From Acinetobacter sp. CS-2 (GTDB lineage Bacteria; Pseudomonadota; Gammaproteobacteria; Pseudomonadales; Moraxellaceae): a DNA stretch of 64,000 bases. Below the pieces are notes generated by a model. The model searched no databases, was not told the origin of the DNA, and worked only from the letters and a program-made list of their open reading frames with translations. The stretch is taken from positions 3,162,001-3,226,000 of the forward strand of contig NZ_CP067019.1 of the NCBI RefSeq assembly GCF_016599715.1, in the 5' to 3' direction. Numbering within the stretch: position 1 is the first letter of the stretch; every line of letters begins with the position of its first letter. This document shows, in pieces, positions 18,496 through 28,081 of this stretch. Position numbers and translations under genes: made by a program.

Positions 18496-19340
18496 GACGG
18501 TAACTCTCCGGTAATAATCGGACTGTCGAGGCGGTTGCCCCATTCACTCCACGCACCATCATAAGCCTGTATCTCCCAACCGAGCAATCGGCCCAGAATA
18601 TAGGCCAAACCCGAACGATGATGTGACTGACAATAGACCACCACAGGTTGTTTTAAATTGAAACCCAGTTGTTCCAAGCGCTGTTGAGTGCGTTGTAAAG
18701 GATGCAATTTTAAATGATTTTCACGATTTAGGGCAGTACTCCATTCAAAATGTCGGGCATTTGGAATATGACCGCCGCGTCGCGCTGCAAGTCGAAGACC
18801 GGTATATTCATCTTCGGTGCGGCAATCCCACAATTGAATGCTGTTATTTTGGACTTTTTCTAACAGCTCTGCATATTCAATACGGTACTTTTCAATATTG
18901 GTCTGGTTAATGTCCACCAGAGGCACTACGGGGACTAATTTTTCCACTTCTGAAGAAGTAGGCAAACCGGCTGCCAGCCAGGCATGAATGCCGCCATTCA
19001 ACAAGCTGGTATTTTCAAAACCCAGACAATGTAGGTTCCAGATCAGACGCCCTGCCCAAGCCCCACCTTCATCATCATAAGCCACCACATGATGTTCAGG
19101 AGAAATATTCAGATATTCAATCAGTGCTTTTAAACCCTCTACATCGGGCAATAAACCTGAAGCCTGCTCTTCTTGGCGTACCAGCTGCTTCGGTTGCACA
19201 TGAATGGCATGTGGAATATGCAATTGATCATAAACAGAACGACGGCTTAAATCGACAATGCGTAATTTTTCATTGCCTAAAAACGGAACCAGCTCTTCTG
19301 CTTCTATCAGCAGAGTAAAATTAAATGCAGATATAGTCAT
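18492..19340 (-). CDS. sseA: Thiosulfate/3-mercaptopyruvate sulfurtransferase (two rhodanese domains)
   Basis: 282-residue protein with two rhodanese domains. The inactive N-terminal one (about 10-125) has [16 protein letters not shown]. The catalytic C-terminal one (about 155-275) has [25 protein letters not shown] and the active-site loop [11 protein letters not shown], where the Cys (near residue 241) accepts sulfur. It transfers sulfane sulfur from thiosulfate or mercaptopyruvate to thiol acceptors; the loop CQSHHRSG is not the textbook CRxGx[R/T], so donor preference is open. It is translationally coupled to psd. Confidence 0.84.
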   Translation of the reverse strand: MTISAFNFTLLIEAEELVPFLGNEKLRIVDLSRRSVYDQLHIPHAIHVQPKQLVRQEEQASGLLPDVEGLKALIEYLNISPEHHVVAYDDEGGAWAGRLIWNLHCLGFENTSLLNGGIHAWLAAGLPTSSEVEKLVPVVPLVDINQTNIEKYRIEYAELLEKVQNNSIQLWDCRTEDEYTGLRLAARRGGHIPNARHFEWSTALNRENHLKLHPLQRTQQRLEQLGFNLKQPVVVYCQSHHRSGLAYILGRLLGWEIQAYDGAWSEWGNRLDSPIITGELPS

Positions 19341-19453
19341 ACTTTTTTCGTGTTTTGTTTAGATCAACATGGACGATCTTAGCATAAGTCATTTTCACTA
19401 TTATGCTGATTTTTTGCATTGGTTTAGCAAAAAATCAGCTATAGCCATCATGA

Positions 19454-20659
19454 TTATTCTGTTTCGCTGAGATTAAATACCTGACGTAAATAGGCCAGGA
19501 AGGTATCGTTATCGGTCATGGTTTTTCCTGGACTGTCGGAAATTTTTGCTACCGATTGACCATTGCATTCCACCAGTTTTAACACAATATTGAGTGGGGT
19601 TTGTCCCAAGTCATTGGTTAAATTGGTGCCTATACCAAAGCTGACCTGAAAACGGTCTTTAAAGTATTGATGCAAGCCCCAGGCTTTTTCCAGATTCAGC
19701 CCATCACTAAAGGTCAGCATCTTGGTTTTGCTGTCAATTTTTAATTTTTTATAATGTGCGTAGGCTTTATCACCCCATGCATAGGGATCGCCACTATCAT
19801 GACGCAAACCGTCAAACAGTTTGGCAAAATACAAATCGAAATCACGCAGAAATGCATCCATCCCCACCACATCGGTCAGGGCAATCCCTAAATCACCACG
19901 ATATTCCTGCACCCAGGTTTCCAGTGCCGCTTTCTGAAAATCGCGTAAACGCACATCCAAAGCCTGAAAAGCCTGTAAAAACTCATGCGCCATGGTTCCG
20001 ATCGGAGTAATTCCCAATTCTTTCGCAATCAACACATTGCTGGTGCCACGGAAAATATTCGGTGAGGCTTGGTTAAATACTTCAATCACATGCTTTTGCC
20101 ATGCAAAGCTATAACGACGACGCGTACCAAAGTCAGACACCAAGAAAGGTGGTTCATGAGGCTTCAGTTCTTTTTCATAATGCTTTAACAGTTCGACTTT
20201 GGCTTGCAAACGGCGTTCACCTTCTGCCAAAACTTCATCACTGCGAATACGCATGAAATACAGTTCATTGACAATGGCCAGAACAAAAATTTCAAACATC
20301 ATGGCCTGAACCATCGGGCCTTCAATCCAGATGTCCAGACGGCCTTGTTCATCAATGCTGGCTTTAATAAAACGACGTTTCAGCTGGAACAGTTCCAGAT
20401 AATCGACGAAGTCACTTTTGATAAAACGTAAACTGCGCAGATAAAGCAGCTCATCTTCTTTAAACTTAAGCTGGCATAAATAGTCGAGTTGCTGATTCAA
20501 ATCGTCCAGAATATCCGTCAGCGGATAAACGGTATCCTCTAAATTACGGCAACGGAAATGATAAACACTGTGCGTTTGAGGAAATTTATGCAATACCACC
20601 TGCAACATGGTGAATTTGTACAAGTCGGTATCAAGCAAAGATTGAATGATTGGAGCCAT
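19454..20659 (-). CDS. pncB: Nicotinate phosphoribosyltransferase
   Basis: 401-residue enzyme of NAD salvage that joins nicotinate and PRPP. It begins with [21 protein letters not shown], the strongly conserved substrate-binding segment. [14 protein letters not shown] follows, then [25 protein letters not shown] (active-site region containing the phosphorylated His) and [15 protein letters not shown]. Length matches the proteobacterial PncB family (about 400). It is transcribed alone after a long upstream region. With PncA (27163) it makes the salvage route nicotinamide to nicotinate to NaMN, while NadC (37420) provides the de novo branch. Confidence 0.96.
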   Translation of the reverse strand: MAPIIQSLLDTDLYKFTMLQVVLHKFPQTHSVYHFRCRNLEDTVYPLTDILDDLNQQLDYLCQLKFKEDELLYLRSLRFIKSDFVDYLELFQLKRRFIKASIDEQGRLDIWIEGPMVQAMMFEIFVLAIVNELYFMRIRSDEVLAEGERRLQAKVELLKHYEKELKPHEPPFLVSDFGTRRRYSFAWQKHVIEVFNQASPNIFRGTSNVLIAKELGITPIGTMAHEFLQAFQALDVRLRDFQKAALETWVQEYRGDLGIALTDVVGMDAFLRDFDLYFAKLFDGLRHDSGDPYAWGDKAYAHYKKLKIDSKTKMLTFSDGLNLEKAWGLHQYFKDRFQVSFGIGTNLTNDLGQTPLNIVLKLVECNGQSVAKISDSPGKTMTDNDTFLAYLRQVFNLSETE

Positions 20660-21017
20660 ATCTAATGAAATTTCGCTGTGCTGACTGCATTAAAACACAC
20701 TTTTTATCTTGATATTGCTAGTTTTGCGTACAGCTGGACCCGTCAAGGCAATAGAGTCACAGATAAACCTCAGTGTTATTCCGTAATAGAGCTGTATTTT
20801 ATTTCCTGTGAGCGGCCTTGAGTCACGACTCTCACATTTGCATCTTCATATCCAGTTTCATTAAAGTCTGCTTGGATTCATTCATGTCAAGATAGAGCAA
20901 AATATCTTTAACCAAACCTGATGATTCTGTTGAGATATTGTGTGTATTTTAAAGCTTAAATTTCTGCCTGTTTGTTACAATGCTGCGGATAAATTGAAGA
21001 TTTAAATTGGTTAAGTT
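20660..21017. other. Intergenic region between pncB and dtd
   Basis: 358 bp with divergent promoters. A minus-strand fragment, 20832-20942, reads as about 36 sensible codons (VKDILLYLDMNESKQTLMKL...) to a stop, but is preceded by an in-frame stop with no start, so it may be the tail of a decayed gene. GTTACAATGCT near 20976 is a plausible -10 region for dtd. Confidence 0.35.
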
Positions 21018-21458
21018 ATGCGTGCATTATTGCAACGGGTTCTAGAAGCAAAGGTTGTGGTGGATGGTGAAACCACTGGGCAAATTGAAAAAGGCATTTT
21101 GGTTTTTCTGGGATTAGCTAAAGAAGACAATCTGGAAAAAGGCAAAAAGCTGATCGACAAGATATTGAAATACCGTTTTTTTGATGATGAACAGGGCAAA
21201 ATGGGCTGGAATGTGGCTCAGGCCGGTGGTGGAGTATTATTGGTTTCGCAATTTACCTTGATGGCACAAACGCAAAAAGGTTTACGTCCGGACTTTGGTC
21301 CAGCCATGCCACCGGGTGAGGCAAAAGCTTTATATGAAGCCTTGGTCGACTATGCAAAATCTCAATTTAAAAATGTGCAAACGGGTATTTTTGCCGCCGA
21401 CATGAAAGTACATCTGGTCAATGATGGTCCGGTGACCTTTAATCTGGAAGTTGAATAA
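21018..21458 (+). CDS. dtd: D-aminoacyl-tRNA deacylase
   Basis: 146-residue proofreading enzyme that removes D-amino acids (and Gly) mischarged onto tRNA. The start MRALLQRVLEAKVVVDGE, the catalytic segment VSQFTLMAQTQKGLRPDF and the Gly-cisPro region NDGPVTF near the C-terminus are diagnostic. Length is the family's usual 145-150. The gene is monocistronic and ends before a strong terminator shared with the convergent lipoprotein gene. Confidence 0.95.
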   Translation: MRALLQRVLEAKVVVDGETTGQIEKGILVFLGLAKEDNLEKGKKLIDKILKYRFFDDEQGKMGWNVAQAGGGVLLVSQFTLMAQTQKGLRPDFGPAMPPGEAKALYEALVDYAKSQFKNVQTGIFAADMKVHLVNDGPVTFNLEVE

Positions 21459-21478
21459 GGCGACAATATTGCCATCAC

Positions 21479-21506
21479 AAAAAAGCCCTCGATTGAGGGC
21501 TTTTTT
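21479..21506. terminator. Bidirectional intrinsic terminator
   Basis: AAAAAAGCCCTC-GATT-GAGGGCTTTTTT between the convergent dtd and lipoprotein genes; A and T runs on both sides. Confidence 0.92.
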
Positions 21507-21513
21507 ATTCTAA

Positions 21514-22020
21514 TTAAAGAGTTGTAAGATATTTTGCGCGGTCCATCACATCTGTAGGAATGTCTTGAACTAACATCACTGTTAATGATTGCTGACCTTT
21601 AACTTTTGCTGATTGTTGAGTTTCTAAAACTGCATTTACATCTTTTGGAGACAATGTATACATTGCTCCAGTAGCTGGATCAATAATCAGAAGACCAAGT
21701 AAACCACCAAAGATAATATTACCTATATACCAGCCATTTACACTTGCAGTTACTTGAATTTTTTTAGTTTGGAAACCTTCTTTTGAGAAAGCAACTTCAT
21801 ATCCTGCTGGTTTAAAGAAACCATTACCACGTTTTAAAGTCACAGTAGCAGGAGTCGAGCCAGTATGAATCTTTTCACCTGATTTATTTGTAATAGTGAT
21901 GTTGGCTGACTCTGGTACTGATTTAAAAGTCAAAGTCTGTGTTGAACCAGAAAAAATACTCGCACAACCAGTAAAAGTCATTGACGCTGCAATTACTGAA
22001 GCTGTTAAAATTTTCTTCAT
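21514..22020 (-). CDS. Lipoprotein with PEGA-like domain
   Basis: 168-residue predicted lipoprotein. The signal peptide has the lipobox F-T-G-C (Cys at about 19), followed by ASIFSGSTQTLTFKSVP. Residues 30-90 look like a small beta-sandwich of the PEGA type (ANITITNKSGEKIHTGSTPATVTLKRG). A hydrophobic stretch IIFGGLLGLLIIDPATGAMYTLSP follows near 105-128, a pattern shared with small lipoproteins of unknown role in proteobacteria and some phages. No function can be assigned. It uses the bidirectional terminator at 21479. Confidence 0.68.
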   Translation of the reverse strand: MKKILTASVIAASMTFTGCASIFSGSTQTLTFKSVPESANITITNKSGEKIHTGSTPATVTLKRGNGFFKPAGYEVAFSKEGFQTKKIQVTASVNGWYIGNIIFGGLLGLLIIDPATGAMYTLSPKDVNAVLETQQSAKVKGQQSLTVMLVQDIPTDVMDRAKYLTTL

Positions 22021-22086
22021 AAAAATACCCCCTATATAAGCGGGGGTATTATTAATAGGAAAACTATATTTTTCAATTAATCTTAA

Positions 22087-22566
22087 TTATTTACCAGTCT
22101 TTTCACGAATAAATGAACGTACCAGTTTCACTTTTTCTTGTACCGGTTTTGGTAATTTTGGCGGAATCAGTTTGGCAACCTTGTTAAACCAGACCAAAAG
22201 GCCAAAATCGCCTTCCATTTTAATCGTGCCATTTTGCATGCCGGTCATGAAAGCGCTTGGATCACCTTTCATTAAGGTTTTTACGCCCTGTTCACTGTCT
22301 GCGAACTGCAAAATGAAGTCCGCTTTTTCTGCATCGCCTGCTACTGTGTCAATTTGCCCATTATTTACAATAATTTGACGTGCAAAGCCCAGATCAGTGC
22401 CAATTTGGATACGGAATTGACGTTCATGAACCAGTTCAATAAATTTTGGACTGGTACGCGCCAACTGTTTCATACGCAAAGCTAAGCCCGCAACTAACAA
22501 ATCAAGCGGATCCGTGCTTACATCGACCAGTGGTAATTTTACGACAGGAATCGAAGATAGTTTCAT
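22087..22566 (-). CDS. SCP2 sterol-binding domain protein
   Basis: 159-residue protein with an SCP2-like lipid-binding fold: RQFRIQIGTDLGFARQIIVNNGQIDTVAG, then DFILQFADSEQGVKTLMKGDPSAFMTGMQNGTIKMEGDFGLLVWFNKVAKLIP. The 'dG.hxxxxGxhxxxGDhxhlhxhxxl' end is typical of SCP2 proteins. UbiT and UbiJ, the accessory factors of ubiquinone synthesis, carry the same domain, so a role in quinone or lipid handling is possible but not shown by context. No signal peptide. A single gene between terminators. Confidence 0.75.
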   Translation of the reverse strand: MKLSSIPVVKLPLVDVSTDPLDLLVAGLALRMKQLARTSPKFIELVHERQFRIQIGTDLGFARQIIVNNGQIDTVAGDAEKADFILQFADSEQGVKTLMKGDPSAFMTGMQNGTIKMEGDFGLLVWFNKVAKLIPPKLPKPVQEKVKLVRSFIREKTGK

Positions 22567-22653
22567 GACATTTAAGCCTATTGTAATTGTTGGAAAATTG
22601 ACGACTTATCCTACCATAAGTTGGGTTTTTTGAAGTAAGGCTTTGTATAACAA

Positions 22654-22701
22654 TAATCAATAAAAAAAGATGTGCCGCAGCACATCTTTTTTTATTGATT
22701 A
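22654..22701. terminator. Very long hairpin, probable bidirectional terminator
   Basis: A 48-bp perfect inverted repeat: 22-bp arms around a CGCA loop, containing AAAAAAAGATGTGC and its complement. It ends the minus-strand 111-residue membrane-protein gene. The perfect pairing extends well beyond the usual A/T tracts. Confidence 0.8.
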
Positions 22702-22714
22702 TCAGTTTTTCAAA

Positions 22715-23050
22715 TTAACGGCTTGAGTAGTGTTGCTGCTCATCATCATAGACTGGTGTATGTTCAATATAGCGACGTTTGGCTAAAGCGCGTTCTGCAC
22801 GACGATCTTCGCGGATTAACAGCAGGGTTAAAATCCCCATGACCGACATTAACGCCGTCAGGTAGCTGTATCCCATCGGTAAATCAAACGCCAGTTGAGT
22901 ACTAAAGCGAATGGCTTCAATCAAGCCCCAAAACAGCATACCTGCAAACATAAAGCTTAACAAACGACGATAAGGCGAGAAGAAAACAGCTATCAAAGCA
23001 GCGGCAATCAAGCTTAAGCCTATGATGGTTGCTAAATTCGCTGTAACCAT
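22715..23050 (-). CDS. Small membrane protein of unknown function
   Basis: 111-residue hypothetical protein. Three hydrophobic helices are visible (about 5-25, 30-50 and 60-80: TIIGLSLIAAALIAVFF, FMFAGMLFWGLIEAI, YLTALMSVMGILTLLLI). A strongly charged C-terminal tail (REDRRAERALAKRRYIEH) is probably cytoplasmic. I do not recognise the family. Codon use looks like its neighbours. The ATG at 23050 is preceded by GGAGG on the coding strand. Confidence 0.65.
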   Translation of the reverse strand: MVTANLATIIGLSLIAAALIAVFFSPYRRLLSFMFAGMLFWGLIEAIRFSTQLAFDLPMGYSYLTALMSVMGILTLLLIREDRRAERALAKRRYIEHTPVYDDEQQHYSSR

Positions 23051-23473
23051 AAAAACCTCCGTCCTATAAAGGATGTTGACACTTTTATATGGGTCTAAAT
23101 CAAATCCCCGATAGCGTGAATAAATGCTGAAATATATTTATATCAATTTCTATGCAAGCATTATGCGGAGTTTTTTGAAGAAAAAAAGTCTTGTGTTTTC
23201 AGCAAGCGACATACCTTGTCGCAATATTATTTTGTCATTACATTTTTTTATTTTTAACTTTTTCTGGAAATAAGATGGGCTCGGACTTGCCGTGTCATTA
23301 CAAAAAAATAATGTATTAAAAGCATTAAAAAAATATTTTTTACCAATGGATAGATTGGTGTTTTGATCGGCAATTTAAGCCAACCGCTCATCGTAATTTC
23401 ACTATTTTGGCCACAAAAAAACGCGACATTAATGTCGCGTTTTGTCAATAACATCCACCGTTAGACTGATCCA
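23051..23473. other. Intergenic region upstream of the small membrane protein
   Basis: 423 bp, very AT-rich in the middle. Apart from the serB terminator at 23413-23444 I see no supported feature; a minus-strand frame at 23254-23454 runs through that terminator and is not credible as a gene. Confidence 0.5.
23413..23444 (-). terminator. serB terminator
   Basis: Perfect hairpin AAAACGCGACAT/ATGTCGCGTTTT with a seven-T run on the minus strand, 30 bp beyond the serB stop. Confidence 0.88.
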
Positions 23474-24694
23474 TTAGGCACGGCTCAGGTCTTTATCATG
23501 TACACCTAGAAGATATAACACCCCATCCAGACCCACACTTGAAATCGCCTGATTGGCATTCTGGCGAACCAGAGGTTTGGCGCGGAAAGCCACCCCTAAA
23601 CCGGCAATCGACAGCATTGGCAAGTCATTGGCACCATCACCCACGGCAATGGCCTGTTCCAGTGAAATATCCATTTTGTCTGCCAATTCACGCAGCAACA
23701 AGGCTTTGCGAGCGCCATCTACAATGTGACCCTTGACTTCACCTGTGACCACGCCATCTTCCACATCCAGAATATTGGCATGGACTTCATCAATCCCCAA
23801 TTTTTCTTGCAGGTATTCGGCAAAATACTGGAAACCACCGGAAAGAATTGCAGTTCTATAGCCCAACGCTTTCAAGGTTGAAATCAGGCGCTCTGCCCCT
23901 TCAGTCACGGTCAGACGCTCGGCAATTTTAGGTAAAACAGAGGCATCCATACCTTTGAGCAAAGCGACACGGGCGCGGAAACTTTGCTGGAAGTCCAGTT
24001 CACCTTGCATGGCACGTTCAGTGATTTCAGCCACTTGCTCACCGACACCGGCTTCAATGGCCAACTCATCAATCACTTCCTGTTCAATCAGGGTCGAGTC
24101 CATATCGAAGCAGACCAGACGGCGATTACGACGGTAAGCATTATCTTCTTGAACCGCAACATCGACACTCAGTTCACTGGATAAACGCAAGCAGGCGGCA
24201 CGCATGGCAGTAGCATCGAGCATTTGTCCTTTGAGGCCAAATTGTACGCAAGAGCGTTTTGGTCCTTCAACTGTGCCGGTAAGTTCCGGGCGGCCCGATA
24301 AACGGGTCACGGTTTCAATATTAAAACCCTGGTTAGAGACGATCTGGGTCACGGCCTGCAAATGTGAGGCGGTCAATTCAGGTGCCAGTGCCGTCACGAT
24401 ATAACGGGTCTGCCCACCTTCACTCACCCATTGATCATATTCTGATGTAGAGATTGGTTTAAAGCGCACTGTTAAGCCAATATCATGTGCTAGAATCAGA
24501 ATCTCCTTCATGGCTAATGCTGTAGCAGTTTGGTCATCTGACGAAACAACAATACCTAAAGTCAGTTGGTTGTGGATGACGGCTTGTCCAACGTCCAAAA
24601 TTTGTAACGAATGTACGGACAATACCTGCATTAATCGTGTAAATTGATTAGGCTGGTCGGGTCCCAAAAATGATATAAGAATGATTTCTCGCAT
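23474..24694 (-). CDS. serB: Phosphoserine phosphatase
   Basis: 406-residue last enzyme of serine synthesis. Two ACT-like regulatory domains occupy roughly residues 1-85 and 95-180. The HAD phosphatase core follows with CFDMDSTLIEQEVIDELA (catalytic Asp197 and Asp199), ILSGGFQYF and the metal-binding GDGANDLPMLSIAGLG. The open frame continues to an ATG at 24751, three bases from the start of the divergent membrane-protein gene. The extra 19 residues are Ser/Asp-rich and not family-like, whereas MREIILISFLGPDQ at 24694 is the expected N-terminus, so I start there despite a weak ribosome site. Confidence 0.94.
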   Translation of the reverse strand: MREIILISFLGPDQPNQFTRLMQVLSVHSLQILDVGQAVIHNQLTLGIVVSSDDQTATALAMKEILILAHDIGLTVRFKPISTSEYDQWVSEGGQTRYIVTALAPELTASHLQAVTQIVSNQGFNIETVTRLSGRPELTGTVEGPKRSCVQFGLKGQMLDATAMRAACLRLSSELSVDVAVQEDNAYRRNRRLVCFDMDSTLIEQEVIDELAIEAGVGEQVAEITERAMQGELDFQQSFRARVALLKGMDASVLPKIAERLTVTEGAERLISTLKALGYRTAILSGGFQYFAEYLQEKLGIDEVHANILDVEDGVVTGEVKGHIVDGARKALLLRELADKMDISLEQAIAVGDGANDLPMLSIAGLGVAFRAKPLVRQNANQAISSVGLDGVLYLLGVHDKDLSRA

Positions 24695-24753
24695 GAATTG
24701 ACTCGGATCTGAGCTACAACTATTGCTAGAATCATAATCGAATTTGAACATAA

Positions 24754-26025
24754 ATGCCTTGGAAGTTTACGTTGAATGCGCCTAGACAAGGGCTATTTGC
24801 TAGCCTACTGATTGTAAGTTTTGCTTTTCACACCTTTTTACTGGTACTTGCGACGACGCATCAGCTGAATGCTAACCGCGCCAGTCAGGGACAGCTGATG
24901 ACCTCACAACTGGTCACAGACAGCCTGTCCGAGCTGGAACCGGCCAATACGGTGTCATTGGCTTTACTGGCCGACCGTTATGCAACCAACCCGAGTGTGG
25001 CTTCTATCCGTATTTTGGATGCGAACAATCAGGTACTGGCAACAGGCGGTTTAACCAAAACACGCCAAGGCGAAGTGTTTGTTCGTGAAGCATTGCAAAA
25101 TGAAAAGAAAGTGGGCAGTATTGAAATTACCCTCATTCAACCCAGTATCGGGGAAATTTTACGTACTCAATGGCTGGCCATTTTATTATCGCTGCTGATT
25201 CATGGCTTGTTATGGTTGGCCTACCGTGCCATTGCCCGTCCAAGCCGTACCGAATATCTGGCACGTATCAATAATGAATCACGCCTCAAACATGAAATTC
25301 AAACCCTGACTCAGGCTTTGGAACAAGAACAGCACAATGCCGCAGTCGCAATTGCCCAGGCACAGAACAATGCTCAGGCCAAAGCTAAAATCAAAGAATC
25401 GAAACCTGTGGTACTGGATGACAAGTGTATTGCCTTAAATATCCAGTTTTATGACCCTAAACAGCTGATGGATTCGGTCAATAAAACCGTTTCCATCCCC
25501 TATTTCAATCTATGCCAGATTTTCCTGAATAAAACCACTGAACTGTGTGTGCAACACTACAAGTTAAACAGTTCAGACATCACCACGGTGCATAAATTTG
25601 ATGAACATGGCGCAACCATTAGCATGATGGTAGAAACACCCAATGCAGTGCCTTGCCTGGTGATGATCAGTACCGTGTTCCAGCTCTTGTCCGATGTGCT
25701 GTACAAACGTTATCGTGAAGAAAAACGTTTTGTGTTGCAGACCCGCAGTGCCATTTCCAGCCACATTGAGGCCATGCAGCTCAGCCCTGTCCAGGCAGCA
25801 GAACGTCTGGTACAACAATTGACTGCCAAGGAAAGTGCTATTCACTTACCGAATGAGTTGCTCAAGCAGATCTCGGATTGTTACCAGCTGGTTAGCCTGC
25901 CGAATCCAACCAATGTACTGACCCGTCATGCCTTTATGATGAACGGGATGGACAGCGAAGTGGCGGAACTGGCACAAACCTTTAGAACCGAAATCTTAAA
26001 AGCCAAACAATCCAAGGCCTCTTAA
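24754..26025 (+). CDS. AhpA/YtjB (SMP) family membrane protein
   Basis: 423-residue inner-membrane protein. An N-terminal transmembrane helix (about 15-35) is followed by a periplasmic segment (about 36-135). A second helix (LAILLSLLIHGLLWLAYRA, about 140-160), a coiled-coil with EQEQHNAAVAIAQAQNNAQAKAKIKE, and a cytoplasmic C-terminal domain complete it. This layout and the divergent position next to serB match the E. coli pair ytjB(smp/ahpA)-serB; the assignment rests mostly on synteny and topology. Function is unclear in any species. A terminator follows. Confidence 0.72.
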   Translation: MPWKFTLNAPRQGLFASLLIVSFAFHTFLLVLATTHQLNANRASQGQLMTSQLVTDSLSELEPANTVSLALLADRYATNPSVASIRILDANNQVLATGGLTKTRQGEVFVREALQNEKKVGSIEITLIQPSIGEILRTQWLAILLSLLIHGLLWLAYRAIARPSRTEYLARINNESRLKHEIQTLTQALEQEQHNAAVAIAQAQNNAQAKAKIKESKPVVLDDKCIALNIQFYDPKQLMDSVNKTVSIPYFNLCQIFLNKTTELCVQHYKLNSSDITTVHKFDEHGATISMMVETPNAVPCLVMISTVFQLLSDVLYKRYREEKRFVLQTRSAISSHIEAMQLSPVQAAERLVQQLTAKESAIHLPNELLKQISDCYQLVSLPNPTNVLTRHAFMMNGMDSEVAELAQTFRTEILKAKQSKAS

Positions 26026-26036
26026 ACTTAAGGTAT

Positions 26037-26068
26037 AAAAAAACCGAGCTGAACTCCTCGGTTTTTTT
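26037..26068 (+). terminator. Intrinsic terminator
   Basis: AAAAAACCGAG-CTGAACTC-CTCGGTTTTTT hairpin just after the membrane-protein stop. Confidence 0.85.
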
Positions 26069-26120
26069 ATCTCTAGGATTCTGTGCTGAAGTACAACTGT
26101 GCTCAACAGAGATATCTTGA

Positions 26121-27065
26121 TCATTCTTCTATTTTATCTGTCCTGCTTGCCCAATAACTCGCTAATGCTGGACCTGAAATATTATGCCATAAACTAAAAA
26201 TGGCACTCGGCACCGCAGTTAGTGGTGAGGCAGCAAAATGCACTGCTGCTAAAGCCACGCCTAAACCCGAGTTTTGCATGCCGACTTCTACCGCAACGGC
26301 TTTACAGTCTGCATAAGGTAATTTAAACAAACGGCTTGCCCAGAAACCCAGCAGATAGCCCAGACCATTGTGCAAAGCCACAACCCCTAGAATCAATAAA
26401 CCAGATTGCAAAATTTGTGTCTTACTTCCTGCAATAATTGCCGCCACAATGGCCACAATCGCCAGCACTGAAATCAAGGGCATCACCTGAATATAAGAGT
26501 CCACTTTTGACTTCAGTACCGCCCGAATCATTAAACCCAGAATAATTGGAAACAATACCACCTGAATAATCGAACCCAGCATCGAGAGGGCATTAATTTC
26601 AATCCACTGGCTAGCCAGAAAATAAAAAATTGCCGGAGTTAATACAGGCGCTAAAAGAGTCGAAACCGAAGTACAGGCAACCGATAACGCAGTATTGCCT
26701 TTAGCCATATAGGTAATCACATTGGATGCTGTGCCGCCCGGGCAACAGCCGACCAGAATTACCCCGATAGCAATTTCAGGGGGTAACTGAAACAGCTGGC
26801 ATAAGCCATAAGCGAGTCCCGGCATCACCACAAATTGTGCGACCACACCAATCCCCACGGCTTTGGGACTTTGCACTACTCCTTTAAAATCATCCACGGT
26901 CATGGTCATGCCCATACCGAACATGATGATTCCCAGCATCCAGGTAATATAGGCTTTAAGCCAGATAAAGGCTTCCGGAAAAATTAAAGCAATAGCGGCA
27001 AATAGCACTACCCACAGGGCAAAGGTTTTCTGAATAAATTGGGTCAAGCGCAAAAAAGCAGACAT
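26121..27065 (-). CDS. Bile acid:sodium symporter (BASS) family transporter
   Basis: About 314 residues with nine to ten hydrophobic helices. Family motifs are MLGIIMFGMGMTMTVDDF, the crossover helix VGCCPGGTASNVITYMAKGN and the second crossover region EVGMQNSGLGVALAAVHF. BASS proteins of bacteria carry organic acids, pantothenate/ketopantoate or taurocholate with Na+; which one applies here cannot be told. An ATG three codons upstream (27074) is possible, but the one at 27065 has GGA in the right place. It is monocistronic, upstream of pncA in reverse order. Confidence 0.87.
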   Translation of the reverse strand: MSAFLRLTQFIQKTFALWVVLFAAIALIFPEAFIWLKAYITWMLGIIMFGMGMTMTVDDFKGVVQSPKAVGIGVVAQFVVMPGLAYGLCQLFQLPPEIAIGVILVGCCPGGTASNVITYMAKGNTALSVACTSVSTLLAPVLTPAIFYFLASQWIEINALSMLGSIIQVVLFPIILGLMIRAVLKSKVDSYIQVMPLISVLAIVAIVAAIIAGSKTQILQSGLLILGVVALHNGLGYLLGFWASRLFKLPYADCKAVAVEVGMQNSGLGVALAAVHFAASPLTAVPSAIFSLWHNISGPALASYWASRTDKIEE

Positions 27066-27162
27066 ACAATACATCCAATATTTATGCTGTTCTGATCTGG
27101 AGAGCAGGTTGTACCATATCTATTCAGCAAAACAGCAACTTTATTCAGCTTGATCCTGTTTT

Positions 27163-27795
27163 TTAGGAGATATGGCGTTGAACAATATCCTTCATCAAAA
27201 TACGCTTGACCCCTGCTGCAAGCATGTCTTGCCAGGCATGCTGTAATGACCCGTGTAAATCGATACCTTTGGTGGCATCGGAAATCACATAGCTTTTAAA
27301 GCCCAGTTTACAGGCATCTATTGCGGTCCAAGCCACACAAAAATCTGTGGCAATGCCGACAATAAAAACCGTATCAATGCCACGTTCTTTTAAATAGCCA
27401 GCCAAACCGGTTGTGGTTTTTTGATCTGCTTCCAGAAAAGCTGAATAGCTGTCGATATGGGCATGTGCACCCTTACGGATGACCAGTTGGGCAGTCGGTA
27501 AATGCAGATCCGGATGAAGTTCTGCATCAGCAGTGCCTTGCACACAATGACTTGGCCACAGGACTTGCGAGCCATAATCTAGCTGAATCATCTCAAAAGG
27601 TGTTTTACCAGAATGATTCTCGGCAAAGGAAATGTGATTTTCTGGATGCCAATCCTGGGTAATCACAATATTGTCAAAATGCAGCCCCAACTGGTTGATG
27701 TTCGGAATAATCTGATCAGCATTGGCCACAGCCAAATTGCCTCCCGGCGTAAATCCTCGTTGCACATCCACCACAATCAAAGCCGCATTCTGCAT
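27163..27795 (-). CDS. pncA: Nicotinamidase
   Basis: 210-residue amidase converting nicotinamide to nicotinate. The catalytic triad is visible: Asp10 in IVVDVQRGF, Lys108 in VIRKGAH and Cys153 in GIATDFCVAWTA. The metal site is QDWHPENH (Asp48, His50, His54). The frame extends 47 codons upstream to 27936, but that N-terminus is unlike the family. AAGGG nine bases before the ATG at 27795 fixes the start and gives a length close to E. coli PncA (213). It supplies substrate to PncB (19454). Confidence 0.93.
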   Translation of the reverse strand: MQNAALIVVDVQRGFTPGGNLAVANADQIIPNINQLGLHFDNIVITQDWHPENHISFAENHSGKTPFEMIQLDYGSQVLWPSHCVQGTADAELHPDLHLPTAQLVIRKGAHAHIDSYSAFLEADQKTTTGLAGYLKERGIDTVFIVGIATDFCVAWTAIDACKLGFKSYVISDATKGIDLHGSLQHAWQDMLAAGVKRILMKDIVQRHIS

Positions 27796-28040
27796 TATTT
27801 TCATCCCTTGAAATATCAATTTACGCCCAAGCATAGCGCAAAATAGTAGAGGATTTTTAGCGCTGCCGATAAAAATAGAATGACTGTTCATTCGGATTAA
27901 TCTTGGAATCAGTTCCATATCTGTATTATTTTGCAATGCATAATAAATTAGGAAATCGCTTTGATTTCATCGCAAATGATAAGCAAAAACAGAAAATTCC
28001 CCCTATCAATACCATGATGATTTTTTAAATTCTGAGCATT

Positions 28041-28068
28041 AAAAAAGCCTGCAAATGCAGGCTTTTTT
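28041..28068. terminator. Intrinsic terminator beyond the MFS transporter gene
   Basis: AAAAAAGCCTGC-AAAT-GCAGGCTTTTTT, 14 bp past the stop of the minus-strand transporter gene. Symmetric A/T tracts. Confidence 0.9.
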
Positions 28069-28081
28069 AATCTTTTCAGTA

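Noticed and set aside
23254..23454. 66-codon minus-strand frame upstream of the serB 3' end
   Set aside because: It reads through the serB terminator hairpin and lacks coding character.
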